DNA of 64,000 bases from Terebella lapidaria. Its lineage: Eukaryota > Annelida > Polychaeta > Terebellida > Terebellidae. The notes under the pieces are model-generated. The model saw only the letters and a program-made list of their open reading frames with translations, searched no databases and had not been told where the DNA came from. The stretch covers positions 39,182,165 through 39,246,164 of the forward strand of contig OX424564.1 of assembly GCA_949152475.1 (NCBI GenBank), in the 5' to 3' direction. This document shows positions 11,528 through 20,555 of the stretch, in pieces; positions within the stretch are counted from its first letter, which is position 1, and every line of letters starts with the position of its first letter. A program made the position numbers and the translations under genes.

Positions 11528-11823
11528 GCCGGAGGCTCGCGAGTCGTCTCCGCGGACGGGGTCTTGTCCACGGAGGTTTCCGCGCGTTCCTTCCGGCCGC
11601 CGGAGTCACCCGAAGATGTCTCACGGCGGCTGTCGCGCGACCGGGTGTGGTCCGCGACATTACCTCCCGTTTCCCCCCCCCCCTTGGGTTCATTAGCCTT
11701 ATCTTTGGCTTTGTCTCTTTCCTTTGTCATCCTTTGAGATGTCCTTGAGGAGCGGGCGATCCCCAGGGACTAAGGAGGCTACAACGTTGTGACGGTAGGC
11801 TGCGATGGAACACTGTCGGACTG

Positions 11824-11841
11824 ATCCTGGTCACGGCACCA
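11824..11841 (-). other. Primer-binding site of the Gypsy element
   Basis: On the minus strand TGGTGCCGTGACCAGGAT lies one base inside the LTR edge. Its complement ends in TCACGGCACCA, which fits the acceptor arm plus CCA of a tRNA-His as I remember it. The placement directly next to the LTR supports the call; the tRNA identity is less sure. Confidence 0.7.
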
Positions 11842-11842
11842 A

Positions 11843-12579
11843 TGTAAAGTTATTGACTACCGTCCGCTCTTCGGGATCCTCGAGGATAGTCCTCTCTCAT
11901 CCGAGTCCTTGCGGACGCGCATCCGCTATTCCGGATCCTCGCGGCAGGGCCGCTCACCGGAGGTCGCGGCGGACACGGTAACTACTTCATCATTAACGGT
12001 AACCAGGTAACAGCCCACCCGACACTCCCAGGCCTACGGACACCGTTCAGAAACTAGTTCATCCCTACGGTGTTAACTGGCGGGGCCTGGCGAGCCGCGG
12101 TCTGCCTCGGGGACGGAACCCCGTACAGTCCGACATGCTGGCCAGAGCCTCTGTCACATGTCCCGGGAAGGGAGAGAGCTGGCGATCCACAGGGCCGAAG
12201 GCCCCCGAGTCAGCAACTCGTCTCTCCCAGCCCGGGCCTCCCCACGGAAATCGTCCCCAGGGCTCTAGGAGCCCACTACTCGCAAACAGGGAACACAAAG
12301 CTCATGGCCGAGCCTCGTGTGCGTCCTGTCTCTCGATCTTGGACAATCTCCTCGAACGAGTCGCTTCCAGTGTATATATAATACACCAGAAACTGTAGGG
12401 CGCACGCGAGGTTAAATCGATCCATTGTTATAGTTTACTGGAACGTAAATTACAATACGTCGCCGTGGCAACGCACGCTCGAACGGAGCATGTCAAAACA
12501 AGGCCAAGTACGAAAAGGCCACATAAATGGCATTTATGTTTACAAACACCTGCCGAGTGCTTAGGGCAAAATCGCCACA
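11843..12579 (-). repeat. 5' LTR of the Gypsy element (737 bp)
   Basis: Read on the minus strand it starts TGTGGCGATTTTGCCC and ends GTCAATAACTTTACA, the usual TG...CA. It is a close match to the solo LTR at 53908-54642 and a more distant one to 50469-51232. A TATATATA-like promoter box lies near 12372-12379. The flank outside it is ATAGC at 12580-12584; the partner flank is off the window, so a target-site duplication cannot be tested. Confidence 0.92.
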
Positions 12580-13646
12580 ATAGCAAACTCTATTACTCTA
12601 AGCTTCGTTCACATATGAAATATGTATATATTTGTTCAGTACAAACAAATCGTATGGAAGATATAACATCCGAAACACCGAAAATCTGCAAGTTTTGTCG
12701 TACATGTGCCACACGGCAGTGCATGGGTGACAGAGTCGACAAACATGACGTAAATTTCTGTGACGTCATTGTTTAGATAGAAGCCTAGACAGGCGGCTCA
12801 TTCCACTGGAACCAAAGATGCTGGAATTGCTCTGTTGCTCGGCATCATCAAAACAATGACGTCATCGGTTGCTACTCATTCATTCTTCCCAGTTTGAGGA
12901 CATGGCCCGCTAAGTTTAGTTTCTTTTCGATTTTACCATCAATAGTAGTTTTGAAAATATGATTTCTTCGATTTTGAAGTCATCTGAATGAGTACTTCAT
13001 GTGTGTGAAACTAATTTGTTACCAAATTGCATTTGAATTTGATAGGAAGTCCTCCTTTGAAGTGATACTGGCAGAAAGTTATTATAATAATCAGATTTAT
13101 TTATCAACCGTCCATGATGATATGCAATTCTGCCTGTCTTCCCCATCCCCCCATTGGGTGACAATTTAGAATTTGGAAAACACATTCAAATGGAGAAACC
13201 TTTGCATTGCCAGGATGAAAACTCCACCTACTTTGTGCCGGTGACAGGGATCGAACCCGCATCACCTACCGCCTCTGAGCTTCGTTGCTTCAAGAGCCAC
13301 CAGTCCCATCCACTCGGCCACAGAAGCGGTTGGGCGAGAGTCTTCCCTATACCAGAATAACTGTGTGTGTCGTCAAGTGAACAGGGTATATCAGTCTCCA
13401 GTCTTTTGTGGTTGGAAATGTGGATATCAAAAAGTTTCCGGTGCACTCAACTAAATGTGATAACATATCATGCATATTGAAACTTCATGGAAAATACCCA
13501 GCCAAGTTGAGGAAAAAGAAACATATGTACTATTACACGTATATGAATGTTCTAGTAGTGAATTCATTAGTTAGCAGAAGTCTGTCATCATACAAGTTAT
13601 ACCAGTTCAATATTTGGAAGAACATAATGTTGGGTAATATTTATTA
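12580..13646. repeat. Host tandem duplication, unit 1, left part
   Basis: This stretch is repeated at about 30182-31248 with roughly a dozen differences by eye, i.e. about 99% identity. Unit 1 continues at 29508-30180 after the 15.9-kb transposon nest. It holds a tRNA-derived SINE head. No gene is seen. Confidence 0.92.
13235..13330 (-). mobile_element. tRNA-derived SINE head
   Basis: Minus strand: a box A-like TGGCCGAGTGG (13309-13319) and a box B GGTTCGATCCC (13247-13257), the internal RNA polymerase III promoter. The long spacing between boxes resembles a class II tRNA (Leu/Ser type). The expected acceptor-stem ends do not pair, so this is a SINE head or tRNA pseudogene and not a working tRNA. 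The body probably continues towards lower coordinates; its end is not defined. Confidence 0.6.
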
Positions 13647-14129
13647 TTGTATCCCCCGAACAAAGTTCGGCGGATACTATCGATTTGGCTTCGTCGTCCG
13701 CGTACGCGTCAGCGTCAGCGTCCGTGTCCGCGTCCGCAGAGATTTTCTTGTGAACGCGCTACAGGCCGCAATTCTCACTCGATCACCATTATTTTTTTGC
13801 AGGCACATATATAATGGTAAGATCCCGACACCAATCGATTTTGGTTGCCGTGGCAACTGAATTGGTCGTTTGGGGACACATTTTGCATTGAAAACAGCCT
13901 GTTTGAGACACATGGCTTGTGAACGCGCTACAGGCCGCAATTCTCACCCGATCACCATTATTTTTTACAGGCACATATATTATGGTAAGATCCCGACACC
14001 AATCGATTTTGGTTGCCGTGGCAACTGAATTGGTCGTTTGGGGACACATTTTGCATTGAAAACAGCCTGTTTGAGACACATGGCTTGTGAACGTTCTACT
14101 GATGGCAGTTTATTTTATACATCACCAAT

Positions 14130-14297
14130 CTAAACTACTACATGCTCCTTTTCGATCCTTTGGATCGTTCTGGATAGAAATTCGCGTACTGAAAGCAAGG
14201 CACGATCATCTGCCTGCATGACTCGAGCGCTCCTTTTGCCGCCAAAACCGCCGCGCATATGCGCGCGCAGCTGCGCAGAAGCTTCACTTTTCTGTCC
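14130..14297. repeat. DIRS left inverted terminal repeat
   Basis: This is the reverse complement of 20226-20393, closely matching over about 168 bp. It includes a GCGCGCAGCTGCGCAGAAGC block. The extension outside it (14107-14129) is matched only by the internal complementary region. Confidence 0.92.
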
Positions 14298-14683
14298 ACC
14301 GCCATTTTTGCTTGGCAGCTTTGGATTTTGGTTCCCGGTGAATTCGTAGAATTTAGTCTGCAAACTAGACTTTTGCGATATATTCTTACGGAATTTCACC
14401 TGCCACGTTCATAGACATCGTTTTGTGTCTATTTGGATAAGTATTGGTCGATAGTTTGTTACTTGCTAGATCGTCAGCGATTTGTATAGCCAGTTCACCC
14501 TATTATCGTCCATCCGTCGTACTTGATAGTGTACTTGTTGTTTACATCTATCAATAGTTCTACGTTAATTTTCTACTGTATATATTGTGTATACGTATAC
14601 TGTAGTTTATATATTCGTAGTCCTCTTAGGGTTCTTTTTCAGCGCGGTCACAGGTTTGCATATTTTGCCCGCCCTGTTACTGT

Positions 14684-16758
14684 GTGTGGTTAGTTCCCTT
14701 GTGTGATCATGACTTCACAATCCTCCCTTGGTACCGGTGCCATGGACGAACGTGTCTGGTCAATACCCTCCGAGGAGGGGAGAAACACAGTTTGTGTTTC
14801 GACTGTTTAGACCATGGCCCGGTATCTATGGAGGATTTGAGGTGTGATCTGTGTCGTTTCTGGCGTCCCTCTTCCTTCGTGCAGGCGACTGCAAAGTATT
14901 CCGAAGCCTCGTTGGCTCGTCGGGATGCTTTGAGGCTTGCGGAAGCTTCGGCTCCACAAGTCCGCCAGTCGCCCATGGAGGTGGAGACTCCGCCTGTGAC
15001 GGCACAGATTGCGTCCGGTGTTAGCCAGCCCCTGGGGCTAACACAGGACATGGTCAACGCGGCTGTGCAATCTTTCTTTGCACAGTCGTTATCGTCCCTT
15101 CAGGGTCCCCTCCTGCCGGGTCTCTCTTCCCTGCTTGGACAGGGAGTCCCGGCCGGTTCTTCGGCTGCCCCTTCGTCGCAGGGAGAGCTTGCTCCCCCTG
15201 CTGGCAAGAAGTCGAAATCTTCTAAGAAGAAGGTTTCAGTTCTTGCCAAGGCGAAAGCAGCCAAGGAACCGCACTCCACCTTCGTCGTCCCTCAGTCGGG
15301 GCCGATCGAGGTGGAGGGGTCCGTCGTCTCTTCCCCGGGGCCTTCCAAGAAGAGGAAGCGATTTTCGATGTGGCTCAGGCTTCGTCCGACCTCTCGGTGG
15401 GCGACGATCAGGCTTCGGGCTTCGATCGGCGGAGCATCTTGGATGGCTCATTCGGGTCCTCGGTCTCGAGGTTCGAGGGGGGAGAGTTCCCTTTGTTTGG
15501 GGGTGAGGCTCTCGATCGTTCGTGCGATCGGGAGTCTTCACTTGGCGATCGTGCTCCTGGTCCTCGATCAGGGCACGATCGGGCGGGTGGTGCTGGGGTC
15601 GTTCCTCAGGGCCACTCAAGTCCTGTGTACGCGGATGTAAGTCGCCGGACGGGCGCGATCGCTGAGCAGGCATTCCCTCGCCCGTCCTTTGATGTACCCT
15701 TGGGGTCATCGAGGTCTTCGATCGGACCTGTGAGGTCCAACGATCGGGGGGGTCGAGTGGAAGCTGATCGGGAGTCGTCGTCCTCAGAGGATGAGACTTC
15801 CGATCAGGCCGGGGGTTCTAACTTCCGGTGGGCTTTGGAGTCGGTCGCAAGGCGAATGGACTTGCCGATCGATGCTCCAGGGCCCTCACGGGGAACCGGT
15901 AGGTTCGCGTCGGCGCCAGTTCGTCGGCCGATCCGGCTCCCTGTGGCTCCCGCGTTGGTCAAGTCCTTCGACAAGATCAACAAGGGAGTTACGGCTAAGA
16001 AGGATGTGGCTCGTACGGAGTCGACATTCCCGACTAGCCGTGTTCGACCTGAGTCGATCGACACCTATCAGACTGTACAGTCCGAGGGTGGACATCAGAC
16101 TTCCGTCCCGGTCGAAGACCCTAACCTTCACCTGCTTTCCCGGAAGCAGGGTACGGTCTGGTCAGCTTATGTGAAAAAGGCTCGCCTTTCTCAATGGCAG
16201 ACGCTGTCTCATCAATTGATGGGGCAGCTCTCGTTGACAGATCACCTGACCACTTTTGTTCAGGAGTTTGTGGACGAGGCGGATCTGGAGGAGGGGAGTC
16301 GCGCCAACATTCATGCAGCACTCGGCGTCTTGGCCGGAGTGGTCCATGCTGCTGAGCGTGACAGTGCGCACCTGGGCGCACAATTGGATCTCACCATGCG
16401 TGATGCCGATCTCCGTCTGCTTGACGTGTCCGCTACGGACGTCGCTGAGCTACGGGGGAGGCCGCTTTTCTCAGGCTATACCTACGCCAACCTCTCTCGA
16501 TCGGATATTTCCGTCATGCGGGAACATCTCCGGGATGAGGCTATGGCCAAGGCTTTGCTTGGGAAGTCGGCGGGGTCTGGGACAGGCAAGAAGACCAAGG
16601 GTCAGAAGCCTGCCCAACCTCAGGCACCACATGCACCCGCTTCTACGCAGCCGCCCTTTCGGGGGGCGCAGCCTCCCCCTCCCCAGGGGGATGGCAAGCG
16701 CGGAGGCAAAGGGGGTGGACGCTTCAAGGGCAAAGGGAAAGCTTCTGGTAAGAAGTGA
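14684..16758 (+). CDS. DIRS gag-like region
   Basis: Two long plus-strand frames cover this region (14684-15640 and 15370-16758). Near the start is a Cys-rich patch, CFDCLDHGPVSMEDLRCDLC, of the kind seen at the N-terminus of DIRS gag. The downstream part has a conserved helical stretch (QWQTLSHQLMGQLSLTDHL) and a basic Gly/Lys-rich tail (KRGGKGGGRFKGKGK) likely to bind nucleic acid. The reading frames overlap; I do not merge them. Confidence 0.75.
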
Positions 16759-18865
16759 CTCGTTGCGGGAAAGCGTAGGCTCTGTGGAAGGTTCAGTTCT
16801 GTCGGAATTCGATCTTCCACAACCTGGTCCAGTCGGGGGACGCCTGGCTCAGTTCGTCCAGAATTGGAGCGATCTGGCGTCGTCAGACAATTCAGTCGTG
16901 GCATGGGTGAAGTTCGGTCTCACCTTCAGATGGGAGGCTGGAAAACCACCGATCAGACCCAAAGCGTGGTTCTTCCCTGTGCCCGGCGATCGGGAAAAGT
17001 TTCAGCTTCTGCAGCACGAGGTGCAGCAGTTGCTAGAGAAACGTGCGATCGAGGTGGTCAAGGACGAGAGAGGATTCTATTCTCTCATCTTCCTAGTGCC
17101 GAAAAAGACAGGCGGGTGGCGTCCCGTTTTCGATCTGTCAAACCTCAACAAATTCCTGATCATACCCAGGTTCAAGATGGAGTCGGCGCTTTCCATCCAG
17201 AAAGCTCTGTCCAAGGGGAAGTGGGCAGTCAGTATCGACGTCAAGGACGCGTACTTACATGTGCCAATACACCCAGCCGATCGGCGATACCTCAAGTTCG
17301 CCTTCGAAGGTTCGGTGTATCAGTTCAGGGTACTTCCTTTTGGAGTAGCCACCGCCCCTTACGTGTTCACCCGTATCGTAAGGACGATGGCAGCCAGGTT
17401 TCGATCGGTTGGAATTCAATTCCACCATTATATCGACGATTGGTTAATCATAGCCGACTCCCCGTCTCAGGCTATAGAGCAATCCGGGTTCGTCCTCAGG
17501 TTGGCGACCAGCCTCGGCTGGATCCCCAATTGGGCGAAGTCTCATCTGTCCCCGACACAGAGGTTCGAGTATGTCGGGGTAGATTACGATCTAGAGCGAG
17601 GAGTAGCTCTTCCTCCGCGGAAGAGAGTTCTCAAGGCGATTGCGGCGATGGAGGTCGCGCTGACGCAGTCGTCGATCACAGCTCGACAGTTTCTGTCCAT
17701 CATCGGTCTGTTGGCGTCGATGGAGAAACAGGTGCCGTTCGGCAGGTGCTTCCTCAGACCCATTCAATGGTGTCTAGCGTTGCAATGGCGGATCCTCACC
17801 GATCGACTAGACCAAGTCGTATCGGTGGACGATCGTGCTCGGGAAGCAATGCATTGGTGGCGGGACCATCGGAATCTTTTCCGAGGGATGCCACTCGCGG
17901 AGTATCTGCCCGATCGGACCTTCTTCACCGATGCGTCAGAATTGGCTTGGGGAGCTCATATGGACGAGCACGAACTCTCTGCTGTGTGGAACACGAGCGA
18001 GAGGGCGTTGCACATCAATGTCCTAGAGCTGCGAGCGGTGAGACGTGCGTTCGAGATCTGGGGGCCTCAGAGTCCCCCAGGGACGAAGTGGTTGGTCTTC
18101 ACAGACAACAGCACAGTAGTGGCGCACATAAACAAACAAGGTGGAACTCGGTCCAGTCAGCTTTGTTTGGAGGCCGAGTGTCTGATCAGGTTTGCCTTCA
18201 AGTACCGTCTGTTTATCAGGGCGAGGCACCTGCCGGGTCACAGGAATGTCCTAGCGGACGCTCTGTCGAGACCGGACAAGATCATAGGCACGGAGTGGAG
18301 TCTGCATCCGGGGGTGTTTCGGCGCGTTTGTCAGGCGTTCGGGACACCGAACATAGACCTGTTCGCAACCTCTCGGAATCACAAGCTCCCGGTCTACTTC
18401 TCACCTCTGCCAGAGAGCGAGGCACTGGCTGTGGACGCGATGTCTCAGTCGTGGGACGGGATGTTCGGGTATGCGTACCCGCCAACTCGGTTCCTAACAG
18501 AAGTGCTGCACAAAGTAGCCAGGTCTCAGTGCGAGATTCTGTTGGTGGCGCCATGCTGGCCGATGCAGGCGTGGTTCCCCCTGCTACTGTCCCTCCTGAT
18601 CGATGTACCACGGGTTCTCCCGATCGAGGACAGGTTGCTGAAGCAACCGGGGCGGGATATATTTCACGATTCCGTCCACGTGCTCAAATTACACGTCTGG
18701 AGGCTATCGAGCGATCCTTCCAGGAGGCAGGATTTTCTCAGCAGGTGTCCGTACATCTCGCGAGAAAGAATAGGAGATCCTCCTCTAAAACGTATGAGGC
18801 TAAATGGAGAGTATTCGTACGTTGGTGTAACGGAAGGCGCATTGATCCGCTCTCTGCCCCTCTGA
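16757..18865 (+). CDS. DIRS reverse transcriptase and RNase H
   Basis: The open frame contains a DIRS-type reverse transcriptase: LVPKKTGGWRPVFDLSNLN, then SIDVKDAYLHVPIHP, LPFGVATAPYVFTRI and the catalytic HYIDDWLI. RNase H follows with FFTDASELAWGAHM, LELRAVRRAF, VFTDNSTVVAHINKQGG and HLPGHRNVLADALSR. The C-terminal part (PNIDLFATSRNHKLPVYFSP, then GFAYPP-like GYAYPPTRFL) is the segment found after RNase H in this family. It overlaps the recombinase ORF in another phase, which is usual for DIRS. Confidence 0.93.
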   Translation, partial: DSLRESVGSVEGSVLSEFDLPQPGPVGGRLAQFVQNWSDLASSDNSVVAWVKFGLTFRWEAGKPPIRPKAWFFPVPGDREKFQLLQHEVQQLLEKRAIEVVKDERGFYSLIFLVPKKTGGWRPVFDLSNLNKFLIIPRFKMESALSIQKALSKGKWAVSIDVKDAYLHVPIHPADRRYLKFAFEGSVYQFRVLPFGVATAPYVFTRIVRTMAARFRSVGIQFHHYIDDWLIIADSPSQAIEQSGFVLRLATSLGWIPNWAKSHLSPTQRFEYVGVDYDLERGVALPPRKRVLKAIAAMEVALTQSSITARQFLSIIGLLASMEKQVPFGRCFLRPIQWCLALQWRILTDRLDQVVSVDDRAREAMHWWRDHRNLFRGMPLAEYLPDRTFFTDASELAWGAHMDEHELSAVWNTSERALHINVLELRAVRRAFEIWGPQSPPGTKWLVFTDNSTVVAHINKQGGTRSSQLCLEAECLIRFAFKYRLFIRARHLPGHRNVLADALSRPDKIIGTEWSLHPGVFRRVCQAFGTPNIDLFATSRNHKLPVYFSPLPESEALAVDAMSQSWDGMFGYAYPPTRFLTEVLHKVARSQCEILLVAPCWPMQAWFPLLLSLLIDVPRVLPIEDRLLKQPGRDIFHDSVHVLKLHVWRLSSDPSRRQDFLSRCPYISRERIGDPPLKRMRLNGEYSYVGVTEGALIRSLPL

Positions 18866-19764
18866 ATGCAGTGCTAGACTTTCTCTGCTATCTCTTTGAT
18901 AGGCTTAATTTGAAGCCTACTACGATCGAGGGATACAGGTCCATGCTGGGCCCTGTATTCCGTGCTAGGGGGATCGATTTAACTAATAATCGTATCCTTG
19001 CTGATCTCTTGGCGTCCTTTAGGACGCAAAGGCCACGTGGAGTTCCTACTCTACCGGATTGGGACATGGCTTTTGTGCTATATTGTCTTACTAAAGCACC
19101 TTGGGAGCCTCTCAAGGAAGTTTCCTTGCAGAGGTTAACTCTTAAGACTTTCCTGCTAGTTATGCTAGCAAGTGGTCGAAGACGCTCAGATGTCGCGGCG
19201 ATCGACGTATCGCGAGTCGCATTTGGCGCGGATGGGTCCGTTTCCTTATACCCAGTACGTGATTTTATGCCTAAAACACGTGCTGCAGTTGAGGGCGGGA
19301 AAGCGTTCTCCCCTATCGTAATTCCGTCATTGGGCGGTTACGTAGGACGGAATGAGCCGGACGCTCTATTGTGTCCGGTAAGAGCGCTGAAAATCTACAT
19401 CGATCGTACCAGATCGATCAGGAAAGATCGCAAGCGATTATTTATTTCCTATCAGCCTAACAGGGCTACGGATATCTCCACAGCTACACTATCCCGATGG
19501 GTGAAGGTTGTAGTGAGGACTGTCTATGCGGAATCAGGTGCTGACGATCGAGTCACTTACAAAATATCGTCCCACCAAATCCGACACATCTCGATGTCTT
19601 TGGCGGCCAGGTCGAATATTCCGTTGGAATATATCGTGAGGGCTGGAATGTGGACTAATTCTACGACATTCATCGGGTTCTATCTGTCCAATGCTGCCGA
19701 ACTTCAGGACCAGTCGTCCAGATTTAGACTGGGTCCGCTGGTCGTAGCGCAAGCTGTTGTTTGA
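18655..19764 (+). CDS. DIRS tyrosine recombinase
   Basis: The C-terminal part of a long plus-strand frame encodes a lambda-integrase-type recombinase. A core-binding-like region (DPLSAPLNAVLDFLCYLFDR) precedes the catalytic domain, with the first Arg likely in LASGRRRSDV, the HQIRHISMS box supplying H-x-x-R, and the Tyr nucleophile in TTFIGFYL. Such recombinases replace the DDE integrase of LTR elements and insert circular DNA without target duplication, as seen at this copy. The exact start codon is unsure. Confidence 0.9.
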   Translation, partial: GYISRFRPRAQITRLEAIERSFQEAGFSQQVSVHLARKNRRSSSKTYEAKWRVFVRWCNGRRIDPLSAPLNAVLDFLCYLFDRLNLKPTTIEGYRSMLGPVFRARGIDLTNNRILADLLASFRTQRPRGVPTLPDWDMAFVLYCLTKAPWEPLKEVSLQRLTLKTFLLVMLASGRRRSDVAAIDVSRVAFGADGSVSLYPVRDFMPKTRAAVEGGKAFSPIVIPSLGGYVGRNEPDALLCPVRALKIYIDRTRSIRKDRKRLFISYQPNRATDISTATLSRWVKVVVRTVYAESGADDRVTYKISSHQIRHISMSLAARSNIPLEYIVRAGMWTNSTTFIGFYLSNAAELQDQSSRFRLGPLVVAQAVV

Positions 19765-20059
19765 ACCAGCTGGACAGAAAAGTCTTGGTTTTAACGTGCA
19801 CGTGTATATAAGCAACACTTTGTGTTTGTGTTTGAATTCTTTATGTTACGGTCTCAAGTAGAGTTCCGTTTTCCACCGATGGGTGAAGAAGAAATTCGTG
19901 CATGTCGGAGGCAAGCGATCGCACCGCTAGGTGAGTATCTTTATGATTACTAAAGATATATCGAAAATGTAGCATTTTAGCGATTCGCTTGAAATCAAGA
20001 CTATCGTCTGTTTTCATGACTCTCTAGCACTACTGCTCCACCGCCTATCCTTTGATTCT

Positions 20060-20162
20060 AAGGAGCATGTAGTAGTTTAGATTGGTGATGTATAAAATAA
20101 ACTTCCCAAATTTTAATTGTAAATTTGCCGTTTATTGTTATTACTCACCTCTAAACTACTAC
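20060..20162. repeat. DIRS internal complementary region
   Basis: The left half (about 20060-20097) is the reverse complement of the left outer end (14107-14150), and the right half is the reverse complement of the right outer end (about 20380-20440). Together they mirror the joined circle ends, as in DIRS1, where the region serves as a template to complete the termini. Confidence 0.9.
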
Positions 20163-20225
20163 AGTAAAGGCCCTCCCATCCATCCCCGCCAGTTGTGTGC
20201 TAGGGGCTTCCTTTTGTCGTTTTTT

Positions 20226-20393
20226 GGACAGAAAAGTGAAGCTTCTGCGCAGCTGCGCGCGCATATGCGCGGCGGTTTTGGCGGCAAAAGGAGCGCTCGA
20301 GTCATGCAGGCAGACGATCGTGCCTTGCTTTCAGTACGCGAATTTCTATCCAGAACGATCCAAAGGATCGAAAAGGAGCATGTAGTAGTTTAG
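20226..20393. repeat. DIRS right inverted terminal repeat
   Basis: Inverted match of 14130-14297. The element continues to 20440 (ends AAATTTGGGA), after which copy A1 resumes with AATTTTTGACGAATC. Confidence 0.92.
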
Positions 20394-20555
20394 AGGTGAG
20401 TAATAACAATAAACGGCAAATTTACAATTAAAATTTGGGAAATTTTTGACGAATCTCGATGATATTTGGAAGTTTTGTTGGGGAGGGCTGTCACACGAAA
20501 CCAATCGTTTTTTAGAATGATCATATAAATATTAATATGTTAACAGCCTAACTTA

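Larger units (their letters stand above)
1..12579 (-). mobile_element. Ty3/Gypsy LTR retroelement, left end outside the window
   Basis: Read on the minus strand, the order is 5' LTR (12579 to 11843), primer-binding site, gag, protease-RT-RNase H, integrase, a 1.8-kb spacer and an extra long ORF running off position 1. The gene order and the integrase downstream of RNase H are those of Ty3/Gypsy. No 3' LTR was found between 1 and 5360, so it should lie beyond the left edge, or the copy is truncated there. The pol frames are long and open and the LTR closely resembles a solo LTR at 53908-54642, so the copy looks young. It carries two internal direct duplications and is probably not fully functional, with few breaks. 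Clade within Gypsy is not resolved. Confidence 0.85.
14107..20440 (+). mobile_element. DIRS-like tyrosine-recombinase retroelement (6.3 kb)
   Basis: Inverted terminal repeats of 168 bp (14130-14297 and 20226-20393), an internal complementary region (20060-20162), and the gene order gag, RT-RNase H, tyrosine recombinase identify a DIRS1-type element. It lies inside copy A1. The matching uninterrupted sequence in copy A3 (near 39767) shows insertion with no target-site duplication, as expected for recombinase-mediated circle integration. It looks nearly whole, with at most about one break, and is young. Confidence 0.93.

Noticed and set aside
13235-13330. A functional tRNA gene
   Set aside because: Acceptor-stem halves do not pair and the arm spacing is irregular. 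A SINE head fits better.
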